From positions 1,440,001-1,504,000 of the forward strand of contig NZ_LS483370.1 in the NCBI RefSeq assembly GCF_900475285.1: a stretch of DNA of 64,000 nt, read 5' to 3'. How positions within the stretch are numbered: position 1 is the first letter of the stretch; each line of letters begins with the position of its first letter. The translations under genes were made by a program, and so were the position numbers. The notes beneath the pieces are model-generated. The model searched no databases and had not been told where the DNA came from. It saw only the letters and a list, made by a program, of their open reading frames with translations. Positions 38,673 through 47,567 of the stretch are shown piece by piece. The DNA is from Pseudomonas taetrolens (GTDB lineage: Bacteria > Pseudomonadota > Gammaproteobacteria > Pseudomonadales > Pseudomonadaceae).

Positions 38673-39809
38673 TTATTGCTCTGCGTTACGGGTGTGACGG
38701 TATTGGCTTACCGCGTCGTACACCGCCTTGCGCAGACGATTGATGCCACCAATGGGTTGATGGGCTTCAAGACCGTGCCAAGGGCTGAATGACAGGTTGT
38801 CACATCTCAGATTCTGGCCGGGCGTATCAAAATCCTGCGCTGGCACTTCAATTCGGGCCACGGTCTCGAAAGGCGAATCCGACTCCTGCCATTCAATGCT
38901 GGTGTCTTCAATTGGCATGTAGCGATTGGCATTCTGGCGCTGGATCTGCAGCACAAAACACGCGGGCACCCGATCGGTCGACAATTGCTGATTCAAGGCG
39001 CTGCGCAAGAAGTTGGGCAGGGCCTGATTTTGCTCGGGCAGTGTGTAGGCTGGGCAGCTGTCAGGGTCGGGGGCTACGCGAAACTTTGCATTCGCAGTGC
39101 CGAACTTGTAAGGCGATACCGAAAAGTAGGTGGTTTGTGTCGGGCTGGCCGGCGCCGGTGCCAAGGTGGCCAGTGCGATAAACAAATGGCGGACTTGCCA
39201 GGTGCGCGGGTCCCATGACGGGAAGAACGCCATGACTTTTTTACCCTCGGCCTGTGCCGCGATGTTCTGACGGTACTCGGCTACATCACTGACGAAGAAG
39301 TTGGGATGGTTGAACATCACAAAGTCCTGTTCGGCCCGATCGTGCTGACTGGCCAGTAGCTGAGTCCCCGGTACATCCTGCAACTTGATCGCCATGCCGC
39401 GGGCATCGCGAATACTGTCGAACTGCGGGTAGGCATTGCCATTGGACAGGCGCATCACCGCTTGCCAGGTTTTACCCGGTTCGCTGAATACACCCTGGCG
39501 CAACTCCGGGTCGAGGTCATCCAGCACCCGGACCTGCGCGTTGACGCAGCCATGCGCCTTGGCGTGGGCATCGCGCAGATAGCGAGTGTTTTCGCGATGC
39601 TGGTCGACGATGCGGATGGCCGTCTGCAGGGTGTCCTGGGTCATGCCGGCTTCATCGGCCGGGATCTCTTCCTGAGTCGAGACCGGGCCGCGATGCTGCC
39701 AGGCGTACCAGCCGCTGGCCATGCCCCAGGCCAGCAACCCCAGGCCGATCAGGATCAACAGTGACTTGCCCAGCCAGGAGCCGAGGCGAAGCCAGAAAGT
39801 GCTCAACAT
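38673..39809 (-). CDS. Membrane-anchored catalase-fold haem protein (SrpA-like)
   Basis: A 378-residue protein with one N-terminal membrane helix (residues 15-34) and a small catalase-like domain expected in the periplasm. Haem-pocket residues are kept: distal His86 in KAHGCVNAQ, Asn167 in VMFNHPNFFV, and Arg360/Tyr364 in RKAVY, which matches the catalase R-x3-Y proximal ligand. It is shorter than true catalases (about 480). It may disproportionate peroxide or act as a peroxidase or lipid-hydroperoxide enzyme. AAGGAT precedes the ATG. It lies 43 bp after the di-heme cytochrome gene, so they form an operon. Confidence 0.8.
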   Translation of the reverse strand: MLSTFWLRLGSWLGKSLLILIGLGLLAWGMASGWYAWQHRGPVSTQEEIPADEAGMTQDTLQTAIRIVDQHRENTRYLRDAHAKAHGCVNAQVRVLDDLDPELRQGVFSEPGKTWQAVMRLSNGNAYPQFDSIRDARGMAIKLQDVPGTQLLASQHDRAEQDFVMFNHPNFFVSDVAEYRQNIAAQAEGKKVMAFFPSWDPRTWQVRHLFIALATLAPAPASPTQTTYFSVSPYKFGTANAKFRVAPDPDSCPAYTLPEQNQALPNFLRSALNQQLSTDRVPACFVLQIQRQNANRYMPIEDTSIEWQESDSPFETVARIEVPAQDFDTPGQNLRCDNLSFSPWHGLEAHQPIGGINRLRKAVYDAVSQYRHTRNAEQ

Positions 39810-39852
39810 GCAAATATCCTTTTAGCAAAGTCGTGGGTGTGTTCAGGTCGCT

Positions 39853-41667
39853 TCATGGGGTCGGTAGCTGCTGTTCGAGAGGGCCGCCCAAGACTTTCAG
39901 GTATTCGAGCAAGGCCCAGCGTTCTTCGGGTTGCAGCAGGCGACCAATGACGCCGTTGCCCCGTGGGCCGGCACGGAATTCATGACCGCTGTTGTGATTG
40001 CCGCTGACGCGCGTGTCGAGGACAAACCCGCCGTCAAAGGCTTCCGTGCGATAGCCCAGGTGGCGCGGGTCATATTCAAAGCTGCCGCGATAGAACGTGA
40101 TGTCCCGTTCCGACTGAGGTGAGAGCAGTTGATAAATCGTGGGCACTGAGCCGTTGTGCAGGAACGGTGCGGTGGCCCAGATCCCGTCGAGAGGTCGCGC
40201 CTTGTAGGCACGCAACTCCATGACACCAATCGGTAAGCCATAACCATTAAGGCGTGCCCGTTCTTCAGGGCTGACCCCGGCCTGGCGGTAAGCATGATCT
40301 TCGACGAAGGCGGTTACATAGGCCAGGCCTTTGGCCACCGACAGATTGCTCATGTCCAGCGGCGCTTCGGGCGTCGGTGACAAGGTCACATCGAGCTGCG
40401 ACAGCTCAGCCGGGTCCCATTGCAGGGCGCTGAGGTCATAGCGATTGTCGGCGATGTTATTCGCGGTATTGGGATCCGTGCCGATCACGTCGACAGGCAA
40501 CATGCGCAACTGCTTGACCATGCGCCCGTTCTCTTCAACTTCAGGCGGTACGTGGCAGGCAGCACAGTTCTCGGCGAAAAGCGCCCGGCCTTTGGCGGCC
40601 AGTGGCTTGTCGATTGTGCCAAACAGGGTTTCAGGCCAGGTCGGGGGCTTGAGTTTTTGCAGGGTTTGCTCGATCAGATACAAATCGTGCACTCGCACGC
40701 TGGACGGGTAGCGGGCATCGCCTTGCAGGGGCTGGCCATTGCTGTCGAAAAAGTTCAGGGTCGCACCGACCCCGAGGGCTTCTCCGACGTTGCGCGCCAT
40801 GGGTTGCTTGGCTGAGCCGTTCCACTGCACCCAGTCGAACGTCCACATATCCCACAAATGCGGGTAGTCCACCGGCGCGTCAGCCACACGGTAGTTGTCG
40901 GGTGAAATGGCATCGCCAAAGCTGGCGTTGGCAATCCGGCCAAATGCGTCGGTACGGCCCGGCCCTTCCAGGGTCGGATAGAGACCGCGATGGGTGTCGT
41001 TCCACGCCACGGCCAGAAAGTTGTCCAGAGACGCCTTGAAGTCCGTACGGAGCTGTTTGTGCTGCTCGTCATAGCGCTCGCCCAGCACGGTGCGGGCAAA
41101 ACGCTCGAATTTCCATGGGTTGTAATAGGTGGCTGCGAGACTCGCGACCAGTGCCTGGCCAAAACTGCCACCGCGCAAGGTCGGGACGCTGGAGGGCAGC
41201 ACATGCTGTGCCGGGGCACCGTCGATTCGCAAAGCCTGGCCTTTATAGCGCAATTCGCCTGTGTGACAGGCCGCGCAAGTGATGTCCAGGTACTGTGTGT
41301 CACTGCCCGGGTTCTGATGGCGGGTGAACCCTACGGGCAAATTGGCCGGATTGGCAGGGCTGGCCTGTTGCGCGGGATCAACTAAAAAGCCAAAGCGCGC
41401 CAAGTACTCCGGTGCAGCGAAACGCTGTTGCGAAAAAGGCAGTTCAAGCGCGCTGAACCAGTCGTAATGCAGGCCTTTGACCTGCGTGCCCTGGGGCGTG
41501 AAGTAATAAGTCTGGCGATCGGCAGGGCTCCACTGATCCAGGTAATGCAACTTCTGCGGGGGGGTATAGGCGGGCAATTTTGGGTTGGCGGTGAAGTAAA
41601 TCACCAGGCCAAGCACGACGGCCAATGCCACAACCAGCACCAGCAACAAACGGTAAAACAGACGCAC
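39853..41667 (-). CDS. Di-heme cytochrome c, peroxidase/RoxA-like
   Basis: A 604-residue protein with an N-terminal membrane anchor (residues 5-25) and two CxxCH haem sites, CAACH at 131-135 and CAACH at 368-372. The C-terminal segment ATAPFLHNGSVPTIYQLL is shared by bacterial di-heme cytochrome c peroxidases and by RoxA-type oxygenases, whose overall length it also approaches. It should be periplasmic. Whether it reduces peroxide or oxygenates a substrate cannot be told from sequence. The start is GTG at 41665-41667, supported by AAGGAG 7 bp upstream. Confidence 0.8.
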   Translation of the reverse strand: MRLFYRLLLVLVVALAVVLGLVIYFTANPKLPAYTPPQKLHYLDQWSPADRQTYYFTPQGTQVKGLHYDWFSALELPFSQQRFAAPEYLARFGFLVDPAQQASPANPANLPVGFTRHQNPGSDTQYLDITCAACHTGELRYKGQALRIDGAPAQHVLPSSVPTLRGGSFGQALVASLAATYYNPWKFERFARTVLGERYDEQHKQLRTDFKASLDNFLAVAWNDTHRGLYPTLEGPGRTDAFGRIANASFGDAISPDNYRVADAPVDYPHLWDMWTFDWVQWNGSAKQPMARNVGEALGVGATLNFFDSNGQPLQGDARYPSSVRVHDLYLIEQTLQKLKPPTWPETLFGTIDKPLAAKGRALFAENCAACHVPPEVEENGRMVKQLRMLPVDVIGTDPNTANNIADNRYDLSALQWDPAELSQLDVTLSPTPEAPLDMSNLSVAKGLAYVTAFVEDHAYRQAGVSPEERARLNGYGLPIGVMELRAYKARPLDGIWATAPFLHNGSVPTIYQLLSPQSERDITFYRGSFEYDPRHLGYRTEAFDGGFVLDTRVSGNHNSGHEFRAGPRGNGVIGRLLQPEERWALLEYLKVLGGPLEQQLPTP

Positions 41668-41934
41668 AGTAACTCTCCTTGTAAGAATTTTTACAGTCTT
41701 ATGCCTTAGCTACCGCCCAGCATCAAGTCGGTATAAGTTTCTACAGTGAGAAGAGGGCGGGGTTTGACAGGTTCTCAGAAGTGTTAGCAATAGTTGCGGT
41801 AGTTATGAATTGTGTTTGCGGTATGAACTTATCAGCCGTTTGCCCCTCTCATGCCTGTAGCCATTGGTCGCGGCCGCCTGATAAGCTCGCGGCTTTATTC
41901 GATTGCCCATTTGGCGCATGAACAAGGAAAAAGC

Positions 41935-42657
41935 ATGAAACAGCATCGGTTGGCGGCAGCTGTGGCCCTGGTAAGCCTGGTACTGGCGGGTTGTGATTCG
42001 CAGACCAGCGTAGAGCTGAAAACACCGGCACAAAAAGCCTCTTATGGCATCGGCCTGAACATGGGCAAGAGCCTTGCCCAAGAAGGCATGGATGATCTGG
42101 ATTCCAAGGCAGTAGCCCAAGGCATCGAAGATGCTGTTGGCAAGAAAGAGCAGAAGCTCAAGGACGAAGAACTGATTGAGGCGTTCGCAGCCCTGCAAAA
42201 ACGTGCAGAAGAGCGTCTGACCAAAATGAGCGAAGAAGCCTCTACTGCAGGCAAAAAATTCCTCGAAGAAAACAGCAAGAAAGCAGGTGTAGTGACCACT
42301 GCTTCCGGCTTGCAATACGAAGTGATCAAAAAAGCCGACGGTCCGCAGCCTAAGGCCACTGACGTTGTGACTGTCCACTACGAAGGCAAGCTGATCGACG
42401 GCAAGGTTTTTGACAGCTCGGTTGAGCGCGGCAGCCCGATTGATCTGCCGGTAAGCGGTGTGATTCCGGGCTGGGTTGAAGGCCTGCAACTGATGCACGT
42501 AGGCGAGAAGTACAAGCTGTACATTCCAAGCGAGCTGGCTTACGGCGCGCAAAGCCCAAGCCCTGCAATCCCGGCCAACTCGGTGCTGGTGTTCGATCTG
42601 GAACTGCTGGGTATCAAAGACCCTGCAAAATCCGAGCAAGGCGACGCTGCCAAATAA
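41935..42657 (+). CDS. FKBP-type peptidyl-prolyl isomerase, lipoprotein
   Basis: A 240-residue Mip/FkpA-like protein. It has a lipoprotein signal with LAGC (Cys about residue 18), an N-terminal helical dimerisation domain (residues 25-125), and a C-terminal FKBP domain (residues 135-230) with VTVHYEGKLIDGKVFDSS and GWVEGLQLMHVG signatures. It should assist folding in the periplasm, anchored to a membrane. AAGGAAAAAGC precedes ATG 41935. A good terminator follows. Codon use is strongly biased, suggesting high expression. Confidence 0.92.
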   Translation: MKQHRLAAAVALVSLVLAGCDSQTSVELKTPAQKASYGIGLNMGKSLAQEGMDDLDSKAVAQGIEDAVGKKEQKLKDEELIEAFAALQKRAEERLTKMSEEASTAGKKFLEENSKKAGVVTTASGLQYEVIKKADGPQPKATDVVTVHYEGKLIDGKVFDSSVERGSPIDLPVSGVIPGWVEGLQLMHVGEKYKLYIPSELAYGAQSPSPAIPANSVLVFDLELLGIKDPAKSEQGDAAK

Positions 42658-42676
42658 GCGAAATCTTGTACGCCCA

Positions 42677-42708
42677 GCGCCCCGTTTCGACGGGGCGTTG
42701 TTGTTTTT
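42677..42708 (+). terminator. Terminator of the FKBP gene
   Basis: CGCCCCG, loop TTTCGA, CGGGGCG (42678-42697), followed by TTGTTGTTTTT. Confidence 0.88.
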
Positions 42709-43083
42709 GCAGGGCCCGTTTCTGCGTTTATCGCGGGCATGGGCCTGCGTCGATTTGTTCCATGCTCGGGTCGGGGTAGTGGCTACTGACCTTCAAGTCA
42801 ATGAATTTATGGGTTTTTTTATGTGTGTAAAAAATGCCCGATTTGACTGAAGCCCTTATGGGGCGGGCCTTTCAGCCATGAAAATCTGCTCTGTTCACAA
42901 GGTTATCCACAATTTGTGTGGATAACATTTACCGTTCGGGGCATCGAACCTGGCTGTTTTTCTCCATTTTCCATAAAGACTGCGCTGTAGATTAAAAACC
43001 CCCGAGACCTTAGCTACTGTTAGGGTTAAGCTTCTAAGGAAAGTTCTGACTCGATTTGTCTATCAGTCTGACGGGGTTTAACA
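42709..43083. promoter_or_regulatory. AT-rich intergenic region with DnaA-box palindrome
   Basis: About 375 bp upstream of the HTH gene without an ORF. It includes T- and A-rich tracts near 42810-42835, a possible GGGCGGGCC-rich hairpin near 42855-42875, the DnaA-box pair annotated separately, and a second AT-rich block at 42958-43000 that may hold the HTH-gene promoter. Confidence 0.5.
42902..42926. promoter_or_regulatory. Inverted pair of consensus DnaA boxes
   Basis: TTATCCACA at 42903-42911 and TGTGGATAA at 42917-42925 are both exact strong DnaA boxes, facing each other across 5 bp; with one more matching base each side the inverted repeat is 10 bp and perfect. No dnaA, dnaN or gyrB lies nearby, so this is not oriC. 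It may be a DnaA-titration, DARS-like or transcription-control site. Confidence 0.65.
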
Positions 43084-43434
43084 ATGGATCTTCAAATCAT
43101 CAAGCGTAATGGTGAACCCGAATACGCGGTTCTCTCATGGGAAAGCTATCAAGTACTGCTCAAGGCAGCAGGTCTGAGCGATCAGGCAGCGCCCGGTGCA
43201 GCCCCGCCCAGCGATATACCTTCCCCTGCGCCTGAACCGACGCTGCCCGGGCTCGATCAATTGCGTGGATTGCGCGAGCGCAAGGGCCTGGCTCTTGAAG
43301 CGCTGGCACGTACTGTAGGCATTAGCCCTTCTTATCTTGGAATGATAGAAACCGGTGAGCGTCTGCCTGACCTCGCCATTCGTCGTAGCCTGGCGTGGGA
43401 GCTGGGTGTTGCAGGCTGGAGGGAAGCATCATGA
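43084..43434 (+). CDS. XRE-type helix-turn-helix protein with Phd-like N-terminus
   Basis: A 116-residue protein. The first 30 residues (IIKRNGEPEYAVLSWESYQVLL) resemble the N-terminal strand-helix of Phd/YefM-type antitoxins; a Pro/Ala linker (residues 40-58) follows, then a Cro/C1-type HTH (residues 60-110) with LEALARTVGISPSYLGMIETGERLP. It likely binds DNA. Its stop overlaps the ATG of the next gene (ATGA), implying co-translation. Target and partner unknown. Confidence 0.75.
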   Translation: MDLQIIKRNGEPEYAVLSWESYQVLLKAAGLSDQAAPGAAPPSDIPSPAPEPTLPGLDQLRGLRERKGLALEALARTVGISPSYLGMIETGERLPDLAIRRSLAWELGVAGWREAS

Positions 43435-43799
43435 ATGTACGTATCAGTCGTCAACACTGGGATGGGTTGCTGGCTGAGCTCGAACAAGCGCGACGACAGC
43501 GTCACTTGCTGACCTATCGTGCGTTGCTGGAACGATTGCAATTGCCCAGTCCGGCAATGCTCACGCTGACGGCAGCTCTTGAGCATCTGGCCGGTATGGA
43601 TGCCAAGGCTGATCAGCCGTTGCGCAGTTCCTTGGTGATCAGCCAGGGCGCGAGCCGGTTGCCGCGTACCGGTTTTTTCGAGTGTGCAGAAAAACTGGGG
43701 CGTTTCTCAGGCCCCTCCGATGGGGTGGCGGCAGCCTCGTGGCATGCTTCTGAGGTGGTGCGAGTATTTGAGTTCGTTTACGAACACGAAGAAGCCTGA
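43431..43799 (+). CDS. Unknown protein in overlapping three-gene operon
   Basis: A 122-residue protein beginning MNVRISRQHWDGLLAELEQAR. Predominantly helical in the first half, with no signal peptide or membrane segment. No catalytic motif recognised; the region ASRLPRTGFFECAEKLGRF is the most conserved-looking stretch. GGAGGGAAGC supports ATG 43431, which overlaps the HTH gene stop by 4 bp; its own TGA overlaps the next ATG by one base. Context suggests it acts with the HTH protein. Confidence 0.65.
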   Translation: MNVRISRQHWDGLLAELEQARRQRHLLTYRALLERLQLPSPAMLTLTAALEHLAGMDAKADQPLRSSLVISQGASRLPRTGFFECAEKLGRFSGPSDGVAAASWHASEVVRVFEFVYEHEEA

Positions 43800-44254
43800 T
43801 GTTGCTGCGGTTTAGGGCGCGTCTTGGCTATTGGCTGGCGCGCCGGTTGTTTCACCAGTCCTGGTGCGTCCGGCAGCCGCGTATCTGGCAGTGGATGGAG
43901 GGCCAGTTTGCACGCATGGCCAATCTGGGGGACATTCGCGCCCAAAGCTTCTATGGGCACATCCTGGCCTTTCGCGGCCAGGGTTTGGGCGCACGCGAGG
44001 AGGGCGTGCGCTTATTGCGTCTGGCGGCACTGGGAGGCGATGGCAAGGCGGCCTACCAGGTGGGGGTTTTCAGTCTGGCAGGTACGCCCTCTAAAGCACC
44101 GGATGCTGCCGAGGCTGTGCGCTGGTGGACGATAGCGGCCAAGGCCGGGCATCCTTTGGCGGCGTCGCGGCTGGTGGCGCTATATGAGCAGGGCGGTCCG
44201 GGCGTGCTTGCCGATCCGGAGCTGGCGCAGCGTTACCGGTCCGGGATGCGTTAG
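43799..44254 (+). CDS. Sel1-like/TPR repeat protein
   Basis: A 151-residue protein with a basic N-terminus and two to three Sel1-type repeats. A-x3-G-(D/H)-x-x-A patterns are visible in MANLGDIRAQSFYGHIL, LAALGGDGKAAYQVGVF and IAAKAGHPLAASRLVALYE, spaced about 36-40 residues. Sel1 repeats serve as protein-protein scaffolds. There is no clear signal peptide. The start overlaps the previous stop (TGATG), so the three genes are one translationally coupled unit, closed by a terminator. Confidence 0.75.
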   Translation: MLLRFRARLGYWLARRLFHQSWCVRQPRIWQWMEGQFARMANLGDIRAQSFYGHILAFRGQGLGAREEGVRLLRLAALGGDGKAAYQVGVFSLAGTPSKAPDAAEAVRWWTIAAKAGHPLAASRLVALYEQGGPGVLADPELAQRYRSGMR

Positions 44255-44274
44255 TCGTCACTCATTCGCCAATA

Positions 44275-44310
44275 AAAAAGGGCGGTCCGCTTGTGCGGCC
44301 CGCCCTTTTT
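44275..44310. terminator. Terminator after the Sel1-like gene
   Basis: AAAAGGGCGG and CCGCCCTTTTT flank a GC-rich inner hairpin, 20 bp past the stop. A-run on the left and T-run on the right allow use from both the + strand operon and the convergent prc gene. Confidence 0.9.
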
Positions 44311-44368
44311 GCATCGTTCCCTTGATGCTGAGCGGCTGGCACACAGGTGCCCCCGCAGCTTTGGCTCC

Positions 44369-46450
44369 TTACTGCTTGGCCACTTGAGTGTTGAGCTTCA
44401 GGTAGTCCAGCAGAACCCGCCCGGTTTCACTCAGGTAGGCATCGTCTTCCGGCTTGGTCTTTTCAGGCTCGACCGGCAAGGCGTCCTCGTCTTCTTTCTT
44501 CATTTCCTTGAGCGGTGCTTCGCCTTTGGCCTGGCGTCGGATGTTCTCCATGGTCAGTTGCTTGGCATCGATGTCGGCATGCTGGGCGCGACGCTCGGCC
44601 TCATTCAGGCTGACCGTCTTCTCGTTCATCAACTTCTCGGCCAGGGCCAGTTTGTCGCGAATAAACGTGAACTCGGCATCCTTGGCCACCCGCGCTTCAT
44701 GTTCAGCTTTAAGCTGGGCAATGAATGGCTTGAAGGGATCGACCGCCGGCTTGATGGCCGGGCGAATGGTGTCCCATGGCATCGCTTCAGGCAGTGCGCT
44801 TTCACCGATTTCCTTGGTGTCGATGATCGACGGGAACGCAAGGTCAGGCAGCACGCCCTGATGCTGGGTGCTCTGACCGGATACCCGGTAGAACTTGGCC
44901 AGTGTCAGTTTAAGCTCGCCATGGTTCAGCGGCTGGATGGTCTGCACGGTGCCTTTACCGAAAGTCTGGCCGCCGACAATAAGAGCTCGATGGTAGTCCT
45001 GCATGGCGCCGGCGAAAATTTCCGAGGCCGAGGCTGACAGGCGATTGACCAGCAACGCCATCGGGCCTTTGTAGAATGCCCCCGGGTTTTCGTCTTCCAG
45101 TACGTCGACTTTACCGTCAGCGTTACGCACGAGCACCGTAGGGCCCTTGTCGATAAACAGGCTGGTCAGCTCGGTGGCTTCCTGCAACGAGCCGCCGCCA
45201 TTGTTGCGCAGGTCGATAATCACACCATCGACTTTTTCCTTCTGCAACTCGGTCAGCAGTTTCTTGACGTCGCGGGTCGTGCTCTTGTAGTTCGGGTCGC
45301 CAGCACGGTAGGCCTTGAAGTCCAGGTAGAACGCCGGGATTTCAATTACGCCCAACTTGTAGTTCTTGCCATCTTGCTTGAGGTTCAGGATCGATTTTTT
45401 CGCGGCCTGCTCTTCGAGCTTCACCGCTTCACGGGTGATGGAGACTACCTTGCTGGTCTGGTCGTTCGGAGCGTTGCTCGCCGGAATCACTTCCAGGCGC
45501 ACGACCGAGCCTTTGGGGCCACGAATCAGCTTCACCACTTCATCAAGGCGCCAACCGATCACGTCGACCATTTCCTTGTCGCCCTGGGCTACACCGATGA
45601 TCTTGTCAGCCGGTGCGACCTGCTTGGTTTTGTCGGCCGGGCCGGCAGGCACCAGCCGCACCACTTTCACCTGGTCGTTATCGCTCTGCAGCACGGCGCC
45701 GATGCCTTCCAGCGACAGGCTCATGTTGATGTCGAAGTTCTCCGCATTATCTGGCGACAGATAGTTCGTGTGCGGGTCATAGGACATGGCGAACGTGTTG
45801 ATGTACGCCTGGAAGATGTCTTCGCTGCGTGTCTGGTCGAGGCGTGATAGTTGATTCTTGTAGCGCTTGGTCAGCAACTCCTGAATCTTCGCCGGCTCTT
45901 TGCCCGCGATCTTCAGGCGCAGGACTTCGTCCTTGATGCGTTTGCGCCACAGGTCATTGAGTTCGGCTTCGCTGGTCAGCCACGGCGCATCCTTGCGGTC
46001 GATCTGCAAGGTTTCCTTGGCCGTGAAGTCGAACGAGTCGATACCCTTGTTCAGTTCGGCCAGGGTGAACTCCAGGCGCGATTTGACTCGGTCCAGGTAG
46101 CGTTTGTAGATCGTGAAGCCTGGATTGAGATCGCCGCTTTTGAGGAAGTCGTCAAATTGGGTTTTCCATTTGTCGAATTCGGCAATATCGCTGGCCAGGA
46201 AGTAACTGCGCGACGGATCGAGCAGCTTCAGGTAGCTGTCATAGATGATCGCAGAGCGGGTGTCATCCAGTGGCGGCTTGCTGTAATGATGGCGCTTGAG
46301 CAGCTCAACGACGTTAAGACTGGCAATCACCTCATCACGATCGGGCTGAAGGTTATCCCAACTGTTAGCGGCGAACGTATTGGCTGAAAACGGCAAAACG
46401 CCGAGGCCAATGAAGAGGGCAAGTGCGGTGCTAGGGAATAAATGCTTCAT
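44369..46450 (-). CDS. prc: Tail-specific protease Prc (carboxy-terminal processing protease)
   Basis: A 693-residue periplasmic serine protease. Signal peptide (cut near residue 28), long N-terminal helical region, PDZ domain (LSLEGIGAVLQ ... VRLVPAGPADKT, about residues 225-330), and S41 peptidase domain with the nucleophile in RLSASASEIFAG and the lysine in QTFGKGTVQ. The C-terminal DUF3340-type part follows. In Pseudomonas it is known as Prc/AlgO and degrades MucA-type anti-sigma factors. Start MKHLFPSTALAL is chosen for its signal peptide; an in-frame ATG at 46483 is the alternative. Confidence 0.92.
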   Translation of the reverse strand: MKHLFPSTALALFIGLGVLPFSANTFAANSWDNLQPDRDEVIASLNVVELLKRHHYSKPPLDDTRSAIIYDSYLKLLDPSRSYFLASDIAEFDKWKTQFDDFLKSGDLNPGFTIYKRYLDRVKSRLEFTLAELNKGIDSFDFTAKETLQIDRKDAPWLTSEAELNDLWRKRIKDEVLRLKIAGKEPAKIQELLTKRYKNQLSRLDQTRSEDIFQAYINTFAMSYDPHTNYLSPDNAENFDINMSLSLEGIGAVLQSDNDQVKVVRLVPAGPADKTKQVAPADKIIGVAQGDKEMVDVIGWRLDEVVKLIRGPKGSVVRLEVIPASNAPNDQTSKVVSITREAVKLEEQAAKKSILNLKQDGKNYKLGVIEIPAFYLDFKAYRAGDPNYKSTTRDVKKLLTELQKEKVDGVIIDLRNNGGGSLQEATELTSLFIDKGPTVLVRNADGKVDVLEDENPGAFYKGPMALLVNRLSASASEIFAGAMQDYHRALIVGGQTFGKGTVQTIQPLNHGELKLTLAKFYRVSGQSTQHQGVLPDLAFPSIIDTKEIGESALPEAMPWDTIRPAIKPAVDPFKPFIAQLKAEHEARVAKDAEFTFIRDKLALAEKLMNEKTVSLNEAERRAQHADIDAKQLTMENIRRQAKGEAPLKEMKKEDEDALPVEPEKTKPEDDAYLSETGRVLLDYLKLNTQVAKQ

Positions 46451-46588
46451 GCTGATTCGACGCGGGGGCAATTGATAACGCATATTAGGCCGTCTTTGAA
46501 GTCGCCGGTTCCGTAAGAACCGGCCGCATAATGCAAGAAACCCGGCGCAACAGCTCCGGGCTCAGTCCAGACTCACTATGGAGGCACT

Positions 46589-47551
46589 GTGAAAGCATTG
46601 CAAGGCGTTGAAGGTCAAGTGAAGTGGGTTGAAGAGCCAAGCCCCACCTGTGATGTAGGACAAATTCGGATTCGTGTGGCCGCGGCAGGACTCAATCGGG
46701 CCGATCTGCTGCAAAGCGCCGGCTTATACCCGCCACCCCCTGGCGCCAGTCAGGTATTGGGCCTGGAATGTTCAGGCGTGGTCAGCGAAGTCGGCCCGGG
46801 TTCATCGTGGAAAATCGGTGATCGGGTCTGTGCCCTGTTGGCCGGTGGCGGCATGGCGCAAGAAGTGGTTGTGGATGCGCGTCACGCACTGCCGGTACCT
46901 GAAGGCCTGTCACTGCTTGAAGCGGCGGCTCTGCCCGAGGTTTACAGCACCGCGTGGCTGAACCTGTTCCAGCTGGCCGGCCTCAAGCCCGGTGAAAAAG
47001 TGCTGCTGCATGCCGGTGCCAGTGGCGTGGGTTCCGCGGCGATTCAGCTGTGCAAGGCGTTCGGAAGTCCCTGCTGGGTGACCGTGGGCTCATCGGAGCG
47101 TCTTGAGTATTGCCAGGCATTGGGCGCCCAGGGCGGGGTAGTACGCACCGACGGGCTGGACAGCTTAAAGTCGCTCGGACCTTTCGATGTGGTACTGGAC
47201 CCGGTCGGCGCTAACTATGTCGAGTCCAACCTCAAGTTATTGGCGCTCGACGGGCGCTGGGTATTGATCGGCTTGATGGGGGGGCGCAAGGCTGAACTGG
47301 ATCTGGCGTTGGTGCTGGGCAAGCGTATCCAGCTGTTGGGTTCAACCTTGCGCAGTCGTGACGACCAGTTCAAGGCGGACTTGCTCAGCGACCTTGGGCA
47401 ACAGGTGTGGCCATTATTTACCGAGCGCCGGCTCAGCCCGCAACTGGCCAAAACCTTCCCGATCGAAGAGGCCCAGGCGGCTTTTACCGAACTGGCCAGT
47501 AATCAGGTGTCCGGCAAGCTGGTGCTGGTGATCGACAGCAGCCTGGTGTAA
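46589..47551 (+). CDS. NAD(P)H quinone oxidoreductase (PIG3-like)
   Basis: A 320-residue zinc-independent MDR-superfamily enzyme. AAAGLNRADLLQSAGLYPPPPG near residues 31-52 marks the quinone oxidoreductase PIG3 type; the nucleotide-binding loop is LLHAGASGVGSAAIQLCKA near residue 137. It should reduce quinones by NADPH in the cytosol. The start is GTG at 46589, with GGAGG upstream. It is divergent from prc (138 bp) and followed by a REP pair. Confidence 0.87.
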   Translation: MKALQGVEGQVKWVEEPSPTCDVGQIRIRVAAAGLNRADLLQSAGLYPPPPGASQVLGLECSGVVSEVGPGSSWKIGDRVCALLAGGGMAQEVVVDARHALPVPEGLSLLEAAALPEVYSTAWLNLFQLAGLKPGEKVLLHAGASGVGSAAIQLCKAFGSPCWVTVGSSERLEYCQALGAQGGVVRTDGLDSLKSLGPFDVVLDPVGANYVESNLKLLALDGRWVLIGLMGGRKAELDLALVLGKRIQLLGSTLRSRDDQFKADLLSDLGQQVWPLFTERRLSPQLAKTFPIEEAQAAFTELASNQVSGKLVLVIDSSLV

Positions 47552-47567
47552 CAACGGTACGGGAACT

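Noticed and set aside
42902..42926. Interpretation as a chromosomal origin of replication
   Set aside because: Only two boxes and no dnaA, dnaN, rpmH or gyrB nearby.
43084..43799. Calling the HTH gene and its neighbour a toxin-antitoxin pair outright
   Set aside because: Only the N-terminal resemblance to Phd/YefM supports it; the second protein has no toxin motif, so it is kept as a hypothesis.
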